A stretch of DNA of 64,000 nt from Planosporangium flavigriseum. Its GTDB lineage: Bacteria; Actinomycetota; Actinomycetes; Mycobacteriales; Micromonosporaceae. The translations under genes were made by a program, and so were the position numbers. The stretch lies in assembly GCF_011947225.1 (NCBI RefSeq), contig NZ_JAATVW010000003.1:248001-312000 (forward strand), written 5' to 3'. Below, one piece after another: positions 36,933-45,787 of the stretch. Position 1 is the stretch's first letter, and every line of letters starts with the position of its first letter. Under the pieces are notes generated by a model, which saw only the letters and a list, made by a program, of their open reading frames with translations, was not told the DNA's origin and searched no databases.

Positions 36933-37502
36933 CTACTCCTCGGTCTTTTGCGTAGTTATGTCTGTAAGGGCCGCCCAGCGCGGGTCGACCTGCTGGTGAC
37001 TGTGGTCATCCGGCAGGTCGTCCCAGTGCACCCCACACTCGGGGCACAACCCTGGACAGTCCTCGCGGCATAGCGGGTTGTTCGGCAGTGTGAGCACCAC
37101 CGCGTCCCGCAGAGTCGGCTCCAGGTCGATCAGATCGCCCTGCATCCGGCCCACCTCGTCCTCGTCAGCCGTCTCGTCCGTGGTGCTGTTCTCGTATGCG
37201 AACAGCTCCTGGATCTCGACGTCCAACGTGTCGTTGATCGAGCGCAGACACCGCCCGCACTCCCCCTCGAGCGGACCGGTGACCGTACCCGAGACGAGGA
37301 CGCCTTCGGAAACGGACTCCAGCCGCAGGCTGAGAGAGAGGTCGGCGCGGGGCGGCACCCCGATCAACTCCAGGCCGAGGCCGTCGGGCGCGGGCACCGT
37401 CCGCTCGACCATCCGCATGGCCCCCGGGCGTCGTGGCAAGTCCTTCGTGTCGAGGACGAGCGGCGACCGTGGGTTGAGTTGGTTCGCTGTCTGATGCTGC
37501 AT
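36933..37502 (-). CDS. DUF177/YceD family protein
   Basis: YceD-type proteins are linked to 23S rRNA accumulation and are almost always encoded beside rpmF. This 189 aa member has the central motif [14 protein letters not shown] and a C-terminal [13 protein letters not shown], together forming a likely metal-binding Cys cluster. An acidic stretch ([12 protein letters not shown]) separates them. ATG 37502; the adjacent rpmF start is 5 bp away. Confidence 0.9.
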   Translation of the reverse strand: MQHQTANQLNPRSPLVLDTKDLPRRPGAMRMVERTVPAPDGLGLELIGVPPRADLSLSLRLESVSEGVLVSGTVTGPLEGECGRCLRSINDTLDVEIQELFAYENSTTDETADEDEVGRMQGDLIDLEPTLRDAVVLTLPNNPLCREDCPGLCPECGVHWDDLPDDHSHQQVDPRWAALTDITTQKTEE

Positions 37503-37587
37503 CGTAGGCTCCGGCCAAGGAGAGGCCGTCGGGCAAGGTTACCCGAACGGCGGGGTGAGCGTCGAATCGGGTGCTTACGCTGCGACT

Positions 37588-38082
37588 TTAGAACGGCAGC
37601 GGCCGCTCGTCCTCCTCGACCTGGAAAGATCCGATTTCTCGCAGCGCGTGCATCTTGTCCCGGCCCCGCTCGATCGCGGACAGCGAGCGGGTGAGCAGTT
37701 GCTCGAAGTTGGCCAGGGCGGTGTCGACATAGTCGTCCACCTCCTCGCGTAGCCGCTGTGCCTCGGCGCGCGCTTCGCCGATGATCCGGGCCGCCTCGTG
37801 CTCGGCCGAGACCACGATCTCGTTGATCGAGACCAGCCGCGCGTGCTCGGCCTCCCCCTCGGCGATGATTCGCTCCGCCTCGCGCTGGCCGGCCTCAATG
37901 ATCTTGTCACGCTCTTCCAGCAGCGCGCCAGCGCGGCGCAAATCCGCCGGCAACTCCACGCGCAACTGTTCGAGCGAGCCGATCATCTCGCCTCGATCGA
38001 CCATGCAGTTACGCGACATGGGCACCGAACGGGCGCCTTCAACCAGCGCAATGATCTCGTCGATGCGATCGAGCGGATCCAC
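37588..38082 (-). CDS. SepIVA-like coiled-coil protein (DivIVA family)
   Basis: The 164 aa protein opens DPLDRIDEIIALVEGARSVP, then MSRNCMVDRGEMIGSLEQLR, the conserved N-terminal region of mycobacterial SepIVA, a DivIVA-domain division factor. The rest is a long charged coiled coil (IIEAGQREAERIIAEGEAEH and SAEHEAARIIGEARAEAQR) ending in a short acidic tail. It is about 80 residues shorter than mycobacterial SepIVA, lacking the middle coiled-coil repeats. It lies upstream of the yceD-rpmF genes. An F0F1 subunit-b annotation would be misleading: there is no membrane helix. Confidence 0.75.
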   Translation of the reverse strand: MDPLDRIDEIIALVEGARSVPMSRNCMVDRGEMIGSLEQLRVELPADLRRAGALLEERDKIIEAGQREAERIIAEGEAEHARLVSINEIVVSAEHEAARIIGEARAEAQRLREEVDDYVDTALANFEQLLTRSLSAIERGRDKMHALREIGSFQVEEDERPLPF

Positions 38083-38395
38083 CTAGGTCACTCCTGTCAG
38101 CGATCGACCGCGGAGGGCGATGCGGTCGCACACCATGATGCCGTTCTCGCGCCAGCGACACGCAGTAGGCGTGCCGCCGTCCGGATCATGCGACCTGGCC
38201 GACCGGTCAGATCGCCTCACCCGATAAGCCGCCTTGGTGGCGTACATCACCAAGATCGGCCAGCTTGCCGCCGAGTTTGCCTCCCCTGCGCCTTCACCGC
38301 CACGATTCGCAGGAAATACCCCCGCACGGCACTTACCCTCGGCCCGCCCGTGCCAACCGAGCGCCGGCGCGCCGACGCTCGAGCGCCGAGCCACG
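38083..38395. other. 313-bp gap between sepIVA-like gene and coaD
   Basis: This gap holds the promoter of the sepIVA-like gene and the terminator of coaD. A stem CTTGGTG/CACCAAG with an 8-base loop lies near 38232-38255, and a stronger hairpin at 38358-38381. No gene is seen. Confidence 0.5.
38358..38381 (-). terminator. Hairpin after coaD
   Basis: CGAGCG (38358-38363) and CGCTCG (38376-38381) enclose a further self-complementary GC core. It lies 14 bases after the coaD stop. No T-run follows, so this is a candidate. Confidence 0.45.
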
Positions 38396-38881
38396 CTACG
38401 CCGACTTCTGCGCCAACCGCTCATGCAGTCGGGCGGCGACGAGTTCGGGCACGTGCTGTGTCACGTCCCCGCCCCACTTCGCCACGTCCTTGATGAGACT
38501 CGAGGACACGAAGGAGTACAAGGGGTTGGTCGCCATGAACAACGTCTCCACCCCGGCCAGGCCCACATTCATCTGGGCCATCTGCAATTCGTAGTCGAAA
38601 TCGCTGGCGGCACGGATGCCCTTTATCACCGCGTCGATGTCGTTGGCCTTGCAGAAATCCACCAACAAACCCTGAAATGCCTCCACTCGGACATTCGGGT
38701 ACTGCTTGGTTACCTCGCGCAGCATCTCCAATCGCTCTTCGATGCTGAACAGGCCGGTCTTCGACTGGTTGACCAGCACGGCGACGACGACCTCTTCATA
38801 CAGTCGCGCGACGCGACTGATGATGTCGAGGTGACCGTTGGTGACCGGGTCGAAGGAGCCCGGACAGACCACACGTCTCAT
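38396..38881 (-). CDS. coaD: Phosphopantetheine adenylyltransferase
   Basis: CoaD catalyses the fourth step of coenzyme A synthesis. ATG 38881 gives MRRVVCPGSFDPVTNGHLDI with the nucleotidyl-transferase TxGH motif (TNGH). Other signatures are FSIEERLEML, RAASDFDYELQMAQMN and FVSSSLIKDVAKWGGDV. The 161 aa length is typical. The start overlaps the rsmD stop by 4 bases, the common rsmD-coaD pair. Confidence 0.96.
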   Translation of the reverse strand: MRRVVCPGSFDPVTNGHLDIISRVARLYEEVVVAVLVNQSKTGLFSIEERLEMLREVTKQYPNVRVEAFQGLLVDFCKANDIDAVIKGIRAASDFDYELQMAQMNVGLAGVETLFMATNPLYSFVSSSLIKDVAKWGGDVTQHVPELVAARLHERLAQKSA

Positions 38882-39438
38882 GATCGGCGACCGTACCAAA
38901 GAGTTGTTTCGCCGTAGCGCCGACTTCGCTCGCCAGTGATGCCCTCCACCCATTGCACCGGCGCGTCCCGGGTCGACCGCTCCACCACGACCACCGCCTC
39001 CTCCGCCAGCCAGCCATTTTGCACAAGTTTGGTCAGCATCGCATCGATCGCGTCGTCCGGGAGCGAGTACGGCGGATCGGCGAAGATGACATCGAACGGC
39101 TCATCCGGCGGATTGGTCAGCATCTGCTCCACCTTCGCCGCCGCCACCCGGGCGACGTCCCGCATGCCGAGCGTCGCGACATTCTCGCGCGCCGTACGCG
39201 CGGCCCGGGGATCCGCCTCGACCAGGAGTACGTGCGCGGCCCCGCGCGAGGCCGCCTCCAGGCCGACGGCGCCCGACCCGGCGTACAGATCGGCGACCCG
39301 GGCCCCGGACAGGTCGACCATCGTGTCCAGGGCGCTGAAGAGCGCCTCCCGTACGCGGTCGGAGGTCGGGCGGGTACCACGCCCCGGCGGCATGGTCAGG
39401 CGTCGGCCGCCGAGGATGCCCGCGACGATCCGACTCAC
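38878..39438 (-). CDS. rsmD: 16S rRNA (guanine966-N2)-methyltransferase RsmD
   Basis: RsmD methylates G966 of 16S rRNA. I place the start at GTG 39438, giving (M)SRIVAGILGGRRLTMPPG, the normal family start and a 186 aa length; the frame stays open 29 codons further up but only with a TTG. Motifs are TRPTSDRVREALFSAL, VADLYAGSGAVGLEAASRGA for S-adenosylmethionine binding, and the catalytic FADPPY (DPPY). It overlaps coaD by 4 bases. Confidence 0.93.
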   Translation of the reverse strand: MSRIVAGILGGRRLTMPPGRGTRPTSDRVREALFSALDTMVDLSGARVADLYAGSGAVGLEAASRGAAHVLLVEADPRAARTARENVATLGMRDVARVAAAKVEQMLTNPPDEPFDVIFADPPYSLPDDAIDAMLTKLVQNGWLAEEAVVVVERSTRDAPVQWVEGITGERSRRYGETTLWYGRRS

Positions 39439-40156
39439 CGGGTCCGCCAGATCCCTGGCCAGCCCAGCTGTGGCCGGCCCTGCTGAGACCGGCGCACGAC
39501 CGCCGGGGTCGACGTTGCGCGGCAATACGGATTGCGCATGCCGGTGACGGTACCTCCAGGGATTTCCGGCTGGCCCACTGACGTCACCCCGCCAATCAAG
39601 GTCACCACCAGACCTCGATCAGGCGCCGGGCGACCGACCGGGATGGAGCCGGGCGACCGATCGGGGCCGGCCGCGTCCAGCACGGCCAATCCACAGTGGA
39701 TGAGCACCAGATCGAGACCCGACGGCTGCGGCCGGCGGCATCCTGCGCCACCCGTTTATCCATAGTGGACTTTTTGCCGTCATGTGCAACCACACTCTGG
39801 CCGAAACCTCGGAATCGGCCAGCAACAACGGATATAAGCGACATTCTGCCGACGGCCGGATTGGCACACCAAGAGCCGCCACAATATCGAGCGGAGCCGT
39901 TTAACTACTCCTCGTCGGTGACCACGAATTATGTCAATGAGTGATTGGAGAGTCACGCAAAATTGTTGCAGTCCTTAGGCTTCTCTTAACGTTGGATCGC
40001 GCCTTATGCTTCGCTCCGGCACCACCAAGGTCACCGCATTGACGCCGTGCGCCAAAAGCGCGCATCGAGTCACGTCATTGCGTGGCCATTGTTGTGGCGC
40101 CGAAAACTCGGCACCCCTAATGCCCCTCCACCCCGATCCGAGTTTGGGAGTACCCC
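39439..40156. other. 718-bp non-coding region before the LPXTG gene
   Basis: The base composition falls towards the right half (AT-rich 39840-40010). It contains two related dyads (39689-39701 and 39758-39771), a direct repeat GCCGGGCGACCGA near 39624 and 39647, and the 5' region of the LPXTG gene with GGAG 6 bases before its TTG start. Small open frames here have no recognisable features. I see no tRNA or known riboswitch. Confidence 0.55.
39689..39771. promoter_or_regulatory. Two related dyads, candidate operators
   Basis: ATCCACAGTGGAT (39689-39701) is a perfect odd palindrome. ATCCATAGTGGACT (39758-39771) is a close variant, 69 bp further on. The pair suggests a dimeric regulator site, but no regulator or target is assigned; rsmD (leftward) and the LPXTG gene (rightward) are both possible. 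Confidence 0.4.
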
Positions 40157-40888
40157 TTGCGACGCTTCATGCCGTCCGCCCGAAGGTTGATCACTCTCGC
40201 TGGCGCCGCGTTCGTCGGACTCGCCGCCACCGCCACGTTCGCCGCCCCGGCGAGCGCCCACGCCACCATGGTCAAGGCCACCGCGTGCAAGACGACGACC
40301 GGTCAGTGGCAGGTCGCCTGGTGGGTCAACAACGACTACCCGGCCGAGGTCACGCTGACCAGCCTGGTCGCCAAGCCGTCCGCGATCGTCGGCATCGCCG
40401 ACAACGCACCCGTGTCGGCCTCCAAGTCCATCACCGGCAGCCAGCTGCTGGACGCCCAGGGGATCGATGCCGCGTCCCTGAGCTTCAAGCCCGTATGGGC
40501 CGACAAGTTCTCGCCGCCGCTGCCGGTGACGGGCAGGCCCACGAAGGTCGGCGACTGCAAGCCGTGCCCGCCGGCTGCCGGCACGAACAACAACGATGAC
40601 AAGGACAAGAACGGTCGCACCGACGAGCAGTACGGCCAGTGGGACAAGGACAAGAAGGACGGCCACGGCAACGGCAACTGGCCGCCGGTCTGCGAGAAGC
40701 CGCCGGCCGGTGGTGGCGGTTCCGGTGCGGGCGCCCCGCCCGTGGCGAAGCCCCCGGCTGCCGCGCCGACTCTGCCGGTGACCGGCGCGGAGGCCGGCCT
40801 GTACGGCGCTGGCGCGGCTGTGCTGCTGGGCGCCGGTGCCGGGCTGTTCCTGATGGCCCGCCGCCGCCGCGTCAAGTTCCAGGCCTGA
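40157..40888 (+). CDS. LPXTG-anchored secreted surface protein with two LPVTG motifs
   Basis: The 243 aa protein has a signal peptide (residues 1-34, cleavage near PASA-HA). A compact extracellular domain (about 36-138) has Cys44, Cys134 and Cys137; then an Asn/Asp/Lys-rich linker (143-178) and a Gly/Pro/Ala stretch. It ends with LPVTG at 206-210, a hydrophobic helix and the basic tail RRRRVKFQA, the full sortase sorting signal. A second LPVTG lies at 122-126 without a following helix. The start is TTG 40157, with GGAG 6 bases upstream; ATG 40169 would be too far from it. No sortase gene is in the window, and the ligand is unknown. Confidence 0.85.
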   Translation: MRRFMPSARRLITLAGAAFVGLAATATFAAPASAHATMVKATACKTTTGQWQVAWWVNNDYPAEVTLTSLVAKPSAIVGIADNAPVSASKSITGSQLLDAQGIDAASLSFKPVWADKFSPPLPVTGRPTKVGDCKPCPPAAGTNNNDDKDKNGRTDEQYGQWDKDKKDGHGNGNWPPVCEKPPAGGGGSGAGAPPVAKPPAAAPTLPVTGAEAGLYGAGAAVLLGAGAGLFLMARRRRVKFQA

Positions 40889-40913
40889 TCGCTCAAGACC
40901 GCACGGGTGCAGC

Positions 40914-40947
40914 GGTGCGGGTCGACCACCCCTGGTCGACCCGCACC
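40914..40947. terminator. Bidirectional hairpin between LPXTG gene and recG
   Basis: A perfect 14-bp stem, GGTGCGGGTCGACC (40914-40927) and GGTCGACCCGCACC (40934-40947), with loop ACCCCT. It sits between two convergent genes, one base before the recG stop. Confidence 0.8.
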
Positions 40948-40948
40948 G

Positions 40949-43126
40949 TCAGCCTTTCTCGAGGTACTCGGCGCGCTCCTCGTCGACGAACTGCGCGATC
41001 GTGGCCGCCAGCTCCGGGTGCTCGGCCAGCTCCGGGTCCGCCTCGATGAGGGCGATCGCGTCGGCCCGGGCGTCCCGGATCAGATCCGCGTCCCGCAGGA
41101 GCGACAGCAGCCGCAGGTGCGAACGCCGGCCGGACTGGGCCGCGCCGAGCACGTCCCCTTCCCGCCGCTGCTCCAGATCCAGCTCGGCCAACCGGAACCC
41201 GTCGGTCGTGGACGCCACGGAAGCGAGCCGCTCCCGCGCCGGGGTGCCCTCCTGCGCCTCCGAGACGAGCAGGCACAGGCCGGGAGCGCTGCCCCGGCCG
41301 ACACGTCCACGCAGCTGGTGCAGCTGTGAGACGCCGAAGCGGTCGGCGTCCAGGATGATCATCACCGTGGAGTTTGGCACGTCGACGCCCACCTCGATGA
41401 CCGTCGTCGCGACCAGTACATCCAGCTTGCCGGCGGCGAACTCCCGCATCACGGAGTCCTTCTCGTCGGCGGGAAGCTTGCCGTGCAGCACGCCGATCCG
41501 CAGGCCCTTCAGCGGCCCCTCGGCGAGCAGCGGCGCCACCTCCAGCACCGCCAGGGGCGGCCGACGCTCCTGGCCGTCCTCGGGTGGCGGCGCGTCCTCC
41601 TCCTCGGTCGCCGCCTCACCGATGCGCGGGCAGACGACGTACGCCTGATGGCCGGCCGCCACCTCCTCGCGCAACCGTCGCCACGCCCGGTCGAGGAACG
41701 CCGGCTTCTCGGCGGCGGGTACGACATGGGAGGCGATCGGCGACCGGCCCCGCGGCAACTGCGACAGCACGGAGATCTCCAGGTCGCCGTAGACGGTCAT
41801 CGCGACCGTACGCGGGATCGGGGTCGCCGTCATGACCAGGACGTGTGGCGGCTGATCGGCCTTGGCCCGCAGAGCATCGCGCTGCTCGACACCGAACCGG
41901 TGCTGCTCGTCGACGACGACGAGACCCAGGTCGGCGAAGTCCACGCCCTCGTACAGGAGGGCGTGCGTACCGACGACAACGCCGGCTTCACCCGACGCGA
42001 TCTCGGCCAGGGCGGCACGCTTGGCGGCGGCCCCCATCGAACCGGTCACGAGCGCGACCCTCGTGGCGTCGGGCGCGGAGTCCAGCTCGCCCGCGCGCCC
42101 CATGGGCCCCAGCAGGTCGAGCACGTTGCGGTAGTGCTGCGCGGCGAGCACCTCGGTCGGTGCCAGCATCGCCGCCTGGCCGCCGGCATCGACCACCTGC
42201 AGCATGGCCCGCAGCGCGCACAGCGTCTTGCCCGAGCCGACCTCGCCCTGCAGCAGCCGGTGCATCGGGTGGGACATGGCCAGGTCGGCCGCGACCTCGT
42301 CGCCGACCCGCCGCTGGCCGTCGGTCAGCTCGTACGGCAGGGAGGCGTCGAAGGTGGACAGCAGCCCGTCGTCGCGGCGCGGCCGGGGCTTGGCCGGCCA
42401 GTCGGCGGCGCGGTGCTTGCGCTGCGCGAGGGTGAGCTGGACGGCGAACGCCTCGTCCCACTTCAGCCGCCGGCGAGCCTTCGCCAGCGACTCGCGCGAG
42501 GACGGCCGGTGGATCTCGCGGAGCGCCCCGTCCAGCCCGACCAGGCCGCGCTCGGCCCGCACCGCCGGCGGCAGCGGGTCTGGCGACACCGTGAGCGTGT
42601 CCAGCACCACCCGGACGCACCGCGCGATCACCCAGGTCGGGACGGCCGCGGCCGCCGGGTACACCGGGATCAGCGCACCCGCGAACTCCTCCACCTCGCT
42701 GGTGGCCGTCTCGTCGTCCAGCAACACGTAGTCCGGGCTGTTGAGCTGCCGCTTGCCCCGGAACTCGGTCACCTTGCCGGCGAACAGGCCCCACCGCCCC
42801 GGCTTGAGGTCCCGCTCGCGCCACGGCTGGCTGAAGAACGTCAACGTCAGCGTCCCGCCGCTGTCGTCGCCGACCGTCACCTCCAGCAACTGGCCGCGGC
42901 GCTGGCGCATCGGGCGCACGTTCGTCCGCTGCACCTGGGCCATGACGGTCACCTGCTCGCCCACCTCCAGCGCTCGGATGTCGGTGTGCTCGCCGCGCTC
43001 GTCGTAACGGCGGGGGAAGTGGTAGATCAGGTCACCGGCGGTGTGCAGGTCGAGGTGCGTCGCCAGCGCCTTCGCCGTCTTGTCCCCCACCAGGCCCTTG
43101 AGCGGTGTCTCCAGCGTCGTTGTCAC
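40949..43126 (-). CDS. recG: ATP-dependent DNA helicase RecG
   Basis: RecG remodels stalled replication forks and Holliday junctions. GTG 43126 gives MTTTLETPLKGLVGDKTAKA and a 725 aa protein. The wedge/OB domain covers about 60-160 (DLIYHFPRRYDERGEHTDI, VTVMAQVQR). Helicase motifs include HRLLQGEVGSGKT (Walker A), VVDEQHRFGVEQR (DEQH box), TATPIPRT and the RecG helix region QLHQLRGRVGRG. A short insertion rich in Glu and Asp (EEEDAPPPEDGQ) sits before the second RecA domain. Its start overlaps the fakA-like stop as GTGA. Confidence 0.96.
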   Translation of the reverse strand: MTTTLETPLKGLVGDKTAKALATHLDLHTAGDLIYHFPRRYDERGEHTDIRALEVGEQVTVMAQVQRTNVRPMRQRRGQLLEVTVGDDSGGTLTLTFFSQPWRERDLKPGRWGLFAGKVTEFRGKRQLNSPDYVLLDDETATSEVEEFAGALIPVYPAAAAVPTWVIARCVRVVLDTLTVSPDPLPPAVRAERGLVGLDGALREIHRPSSRESLAKARRRLKWDEAFAVQLTLAQRKHRAADWPAKPRPRRDDGLLSTFDASLPYELTDGQRRVGDEVAADLAMSHPMHRLLQGEVGSGKTLCALRAMLQVVDAGGQAAMLAPTEVLAAQHYRNVLDLLGPMGRAGELDSAPDATRVALVTGSMGAAAKRAALAEIASGEAGVVVGTHALLYEGVDFADLGLVVVDEQHRFGVEQRDALRAKADQPPHVLVMTATPIPRTVAMTVYGDLEISVLSQLPRGRSPIASHVVPAAEKPAFLDRAWRRLREEVAAGHQAYVVCPRIGEAATEEEDAPPPEDGQERRPPLAVLEVAPLLAEGPLKGLRIGVLHGKLPADEKDSVMREFAAGKLDVLVATTVIEVGVDVPNSTVMIILDADRFGVSQLHQLRGRVGRGSAPGLCLLVSEAQEGTPARERLASVASTTDGFRLAELDLEQRREGDVLGAAQSGRRSHLRLLSLLRDADLIRDARADAIALIEADPELAEHPELAATIAQFVDEERAEYLEKG

Positions 43127-44820
43127 TCGATCCCCACCAACAGCGGATAGTGCGGCTGGCCGCCGCGGTAGCAATGCACCTCGACGAACGGCCACTCCCG
43201 GCCCACGTGCTCGGTGAGACTGTCGACCAGCTCGTCGGGTGCCTGGTCGCCGGTCAACAGGGTGACCATCTCCCCGCCGGCGGCGAGCAACCGGTCGAGA
43301 AGCTGCCGGCACGTCTCGACGAGGTCCTGTCCGATCAGCGTGACCTCGCCTTGGACCAGCGCGAGCACGTCGCCGCGGCGGCAGAGGCCGGCGACGGTCA
43401 GCGCGTCCCGGCTCGCGGTCGTGACCTCGGCGTACCGGCAGGCCCCGGCCGACTCGGCCATGGCGATGATGTCGTCTTCAAAACGCCGGGCCGAGTCCCG
43501 CACGGCGAGCGCGGCCAGCGCCTGGACCGGGGAACGGGTGGGCACCACCCCGGCCCGGATCCCCTCCGCCCGCGCCTCCTCCGCCGCTGCCGTGGCCGCG
43601 GCGGCCACGTCCGGGTCGTTGGGCATGACGACGACGTTGCCAGCCCCAGTGGCGCGGATCACGCCCAGGATCTCCCCGGTCGACGGCGGGGCACCGTCCG
43701 GGTGCGGCCGGACGACGGTGGCGCCCTCGCCCACGAGCAGTTCGGCGATGCCGTCGCCGTCGCAGACCACCACGACCGCCCGGCCGTCGGGCGCCGGCAG
43801 CGCGCCGCCCGGCTCGATCAGCTCGATCAACTCGGCCGGGACAGCCATGGAAGTGGCCGGCGGGGTGTGCGCGGGCAGGCGCTGTACCTGGTCGGCGAAG
43901 CGGACCACCGATATCCGGTGCGGGCGGCCGGCCTCGACGCCCGCCTCGATCGCGGCGCCGACGTCGTTGACGTGCACGTGCACGTTCCAGGTCCGCGGCG
44001 CATCGCCGATCCTGGGTGCGCCGACCACCACCAGGGAGTCGCCGAGCCGCCCGAGGACCTGACGCAGCCGGTCGACCGCGTCGTCCGGCGCGTCGAGCAG
44101 GTACTGCACCTCGTAGTCGTACTCGTCGGAGCCGGTCTCCCGCGCGCGCGTCACCGCCGCCCGCCGGGGCGCCGGCGCGGCGTCAGCGGGCGGCGCACTC
44201 CCGGTCACCACCTCGACCAACGCGTCGAGCAGGACGACCAGACCGCGCCCGCCGGCGTCCACCACACCGGCGCGGGCAAGCGCGGGCAGTTGCTGCGGGG
44301 TTCGGGCCAGCGCCGCTCGGGCCGCGTCCGACGCGGCGCAGACCACGGCCGCCACGTCGTCGCCGTCCACGGCCAGGGCCGCGTCGGCCGCGGCCCGTGC
44401 CACCGTGAGGACCGTGCCTTCCACCGGCTCGGCGACCGCTTCCCGGGCCGACACCGCCGCCCGGTCGAGCGCCGCGGCCAGCGCCGCCCCACCCGCGGCA
44501 GGCACCTCCGCCAGCGCCTGTGCCATCCCGGCGAACATTTGCGCCAGGATGACTCCCGAGTTGCCCCGGGCGCCGAGCAGCGCACCCCGGGCCAGCGTCC
44601 GCAGGACCCGCCCGAGCGACTGCGGGTCGGCGGCCTCGGCGGGCTCGGCCGCCAGTGCCTCGCTCGCGGCCGTCACGGTGAGCACAAGGTTGGTGCCCGT
44701 GTCGCCGTCCGGCACCGGGTAGACGTTGAGCTCGTCGATCTCGTGCTGATGCCGGCGCAGCCGCTCAAGACCAGCGGCGCACCAGTCACGTACGACCGTG
44801 GCATTGAGGGTGTCCAGCAC
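43123..44820 (-). CDS. fakA: DAK2-domain protein, fatty acid kinase subunit A-like (YloV)
   Basis: FakA is the ATP-binding subunit that phosphorylates FakB-bound fatty acids. The N-terminal DhaL-like (DAK2) domain shows ELNVYPVPDGDTGTNLVLT, whose aspartates bind Mg-ATP, and GALLGARGNSGVILAQMFAG near residue 100. A middle linker domain and a C-terminal domain (about 330-565) with VVMPNDPDVAAAATAAAEEA complete the 565 aa. The GTG start at 44820 (MLDTLNATVVRDWC) is chosen from family length. No fakB is in the window. It is operonic with recG and divergent from rpmB, as in many Gram-positives. Confidence 0.87.
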   Translation of the reverse strand: MLDTLNATVVRDWCAAGLERLRRHQHEIDELNVYPVPDGDTGTNLVLTVTAASEALAAEPAEAADPQSLGRVLRTLARGALLGARGNSGVILAQMFAGMAQALAEVPAAGGAALAAALDRAAVSAREAVAEPVEGTVLTVARAAADAALAVDGDDVAAVVCAASDAARAALARTPQQLPALARAGVVDAGGRGLVVLLDALVEVVTGSAPPADAAPAPRRAAVTRARETGSDEYDYEVQYLLDAPDDAVDRLRQVLGRLGDSLVVVGAPRIGDAPRTWNVHVHVNDVGAAIEAGVEAGRPHRISVVRFADQVQRLPAHTPPATSMAVPAELIELIEPGGALPAPDGRAVVVVCDGDGIAELLVGEGATVVRPHPDGAPPSTGEILGVIRATGAGNVVVMPNDPDVAAAATAAAEEARAEGIRAGVVPTRSPVQALAALAVRDSARRFEDDIIAMAESAGACRYAEVTTASRDALTVAGLCRRGDVLALVQGEVTLIGQDLVETCRQLLDRLLAAGGEMVTLLTGDQAPDELVDSLTEHVGREWPFVEVHCYRGGQPHYPLLVGIE

Positions 44821-45011
44821 GTCCGGAAAGCCTAGTGCCGACCTATGACATTCGCCCCGATGGGAGACTGGACGGTGGGGCGGGACTCCGGGGACCCTCG
44901 GCCGGTTGGCCCGCATTCATCGCATCAGGTACTCTCGTCAGGTTGCCCGCAGCGTTCAGCGGGCACGCAATCAACGGGTGAACAACCCAGTGATCAAACC
45001 AGGAGACTGCA

Positions 45012-45203
45012 GTGGCTAGCGTGTGCGACGTCTGTGGCAAGAGGCCGGGCTTCGGCCACAACGTATCCCACTCGCACCGGCGGACCAACCGCCGCTGGAA
45101 CCCCAACATCCAGACGGTGCGCACCCCGGCCGGTGGCGGCACGACCCGTCGCGTTCAGGTTTGCACGTCCTGCCTGAAGGCCGGCAAGGTCGCCCGGGCC
45201 TGA
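45012..45203 (+). CDS. rpmB: 50S ribosomal protein L28
   Basis: This 63 aa protein ([20 protein letters not shown] start) has the zinc-binding type signature with CDVC near the N-terminus and CTSC near the C-terminus. GTG start with AGGAG 7 bases upstream. It is single-gene and ended by a strong hairpin. The zinc form matches the zinc form of L32 in this window. Confidence 0.96.
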   Translation: MASVCDVCGKRPGFGHNVSHSHRRTNRRWNPNIQTVRTPAGGGTTRRVQVCTSCLKAGKVARA

Positions 45204-45222
45204 CCTAAGCTTGAACGCTTCC

Positions 45223-45251
45223 CGCCGGGACGCCTACTAGGCGTCCCGGCG
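45223..45251. terminator. rpmB terminator
   Basis: A 12-bp perfect stem, CGCCGGGACGCC (45223-45234) and GGCGTCCCGGCG (45240-45251), with loop TACTA and TTATT following. It lies 19 bp after rpmB and can also serve the convergent GNAT gene. Confidence 0.85.
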
Positions 45252-45276
45252 TTATTCGTACCCAGGAAAAGGCCGC

Positions 45277-45771
45277 TCAGAGCACCCGGCCGAACGAGAG
45301 ACAGTCCGGGTAGTCCTTGTAGAAGCCGAAGTTGGGAATCCGCTCGTACCCGAGCTTGCGGTAGAGCGCGATCGCTTCCGGCTGCCGGTCGCCGGTCTCC
45401 AGTACGGCCCGCTTCTTGCCCGCGTCGCGGGCGCTGGACTCGATCGCCCGCAGTACGGCGGACGCCACGCCCCGGCCGCGCCAGTCGGGCGCGGTGTACA
45501 TCCGCTTGATCTCGGCCGCGGTGTCGTCCCCGGCGAGGGTGCGCCAGCCGCCACAGCCGGCCGGCGCGCCGTCGATCCAGGCGACCAGGAAATGGCCCGC
45601 CGGCGGCTCGAACTCACCCGCGTCGACCGGGGTCTCGTCACCGCTGCCACCGTAGCGGGCACCGAGGTCGGCTAACGCCGCCTTGATCATCGTACGGGCA
45701 ACGGGGTCGTCGAGGCGGGTCGTCCTGATCTCAATTGCGGTCACGAGTAAAGGGTACGGGGCATTTAGCAC
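45277..45771 (-). CDS. GNAT family N-acetyltransferase
   Basis: This 164 aa acetyl-CoA-dependent acyltransferase has the cofactor motif MYTAPDWRGRGVASAVL (Q/RxxGxG/A as RGRGVA), a preceding strand EIKRMY and a closing ALYRKLGYERIP. These are standard GNAT motifs; the substrate is unknown. The start is ATG 45771 (with AAGGTG 5 bases upstream) or GTG 45744 (MTAIEIRTTRLDD). It is 16 bp downstream of thiL on the same strand. Confidence 0.87.
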   Translation of the reverse strand: MLNAPYPLLVTAIEIRTTRLDDPVARTMIKAALADLGARYGGSGDETPVDAGEFEPPAGHFLVAWIDGAPAGCGGWRTLAGDDTAAEIKRMYTAPDWRGRGVASAVLRAIESSARDAGKKRAVLETGDRQPEAIALYRKLGYERIPNFGFYKDYPDCLSFGRVL

Positions 45772-45787
45772 CTTACCGGAAAGACCG

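Noticed and set aside
37588-38082. F0F1 ATP synthase subunit b
   Set aside because: The coiled coil could suggest it, but there is no N-terminal membrane helix and the opening matches SepIVA.
39696-39944. Possible 82-residue gene in the 718-bp gap
   Set aside because: No ribosome-binding site, low-complexity-free but unrecognisable sequence, and a competing minus-strand frame of equal length.
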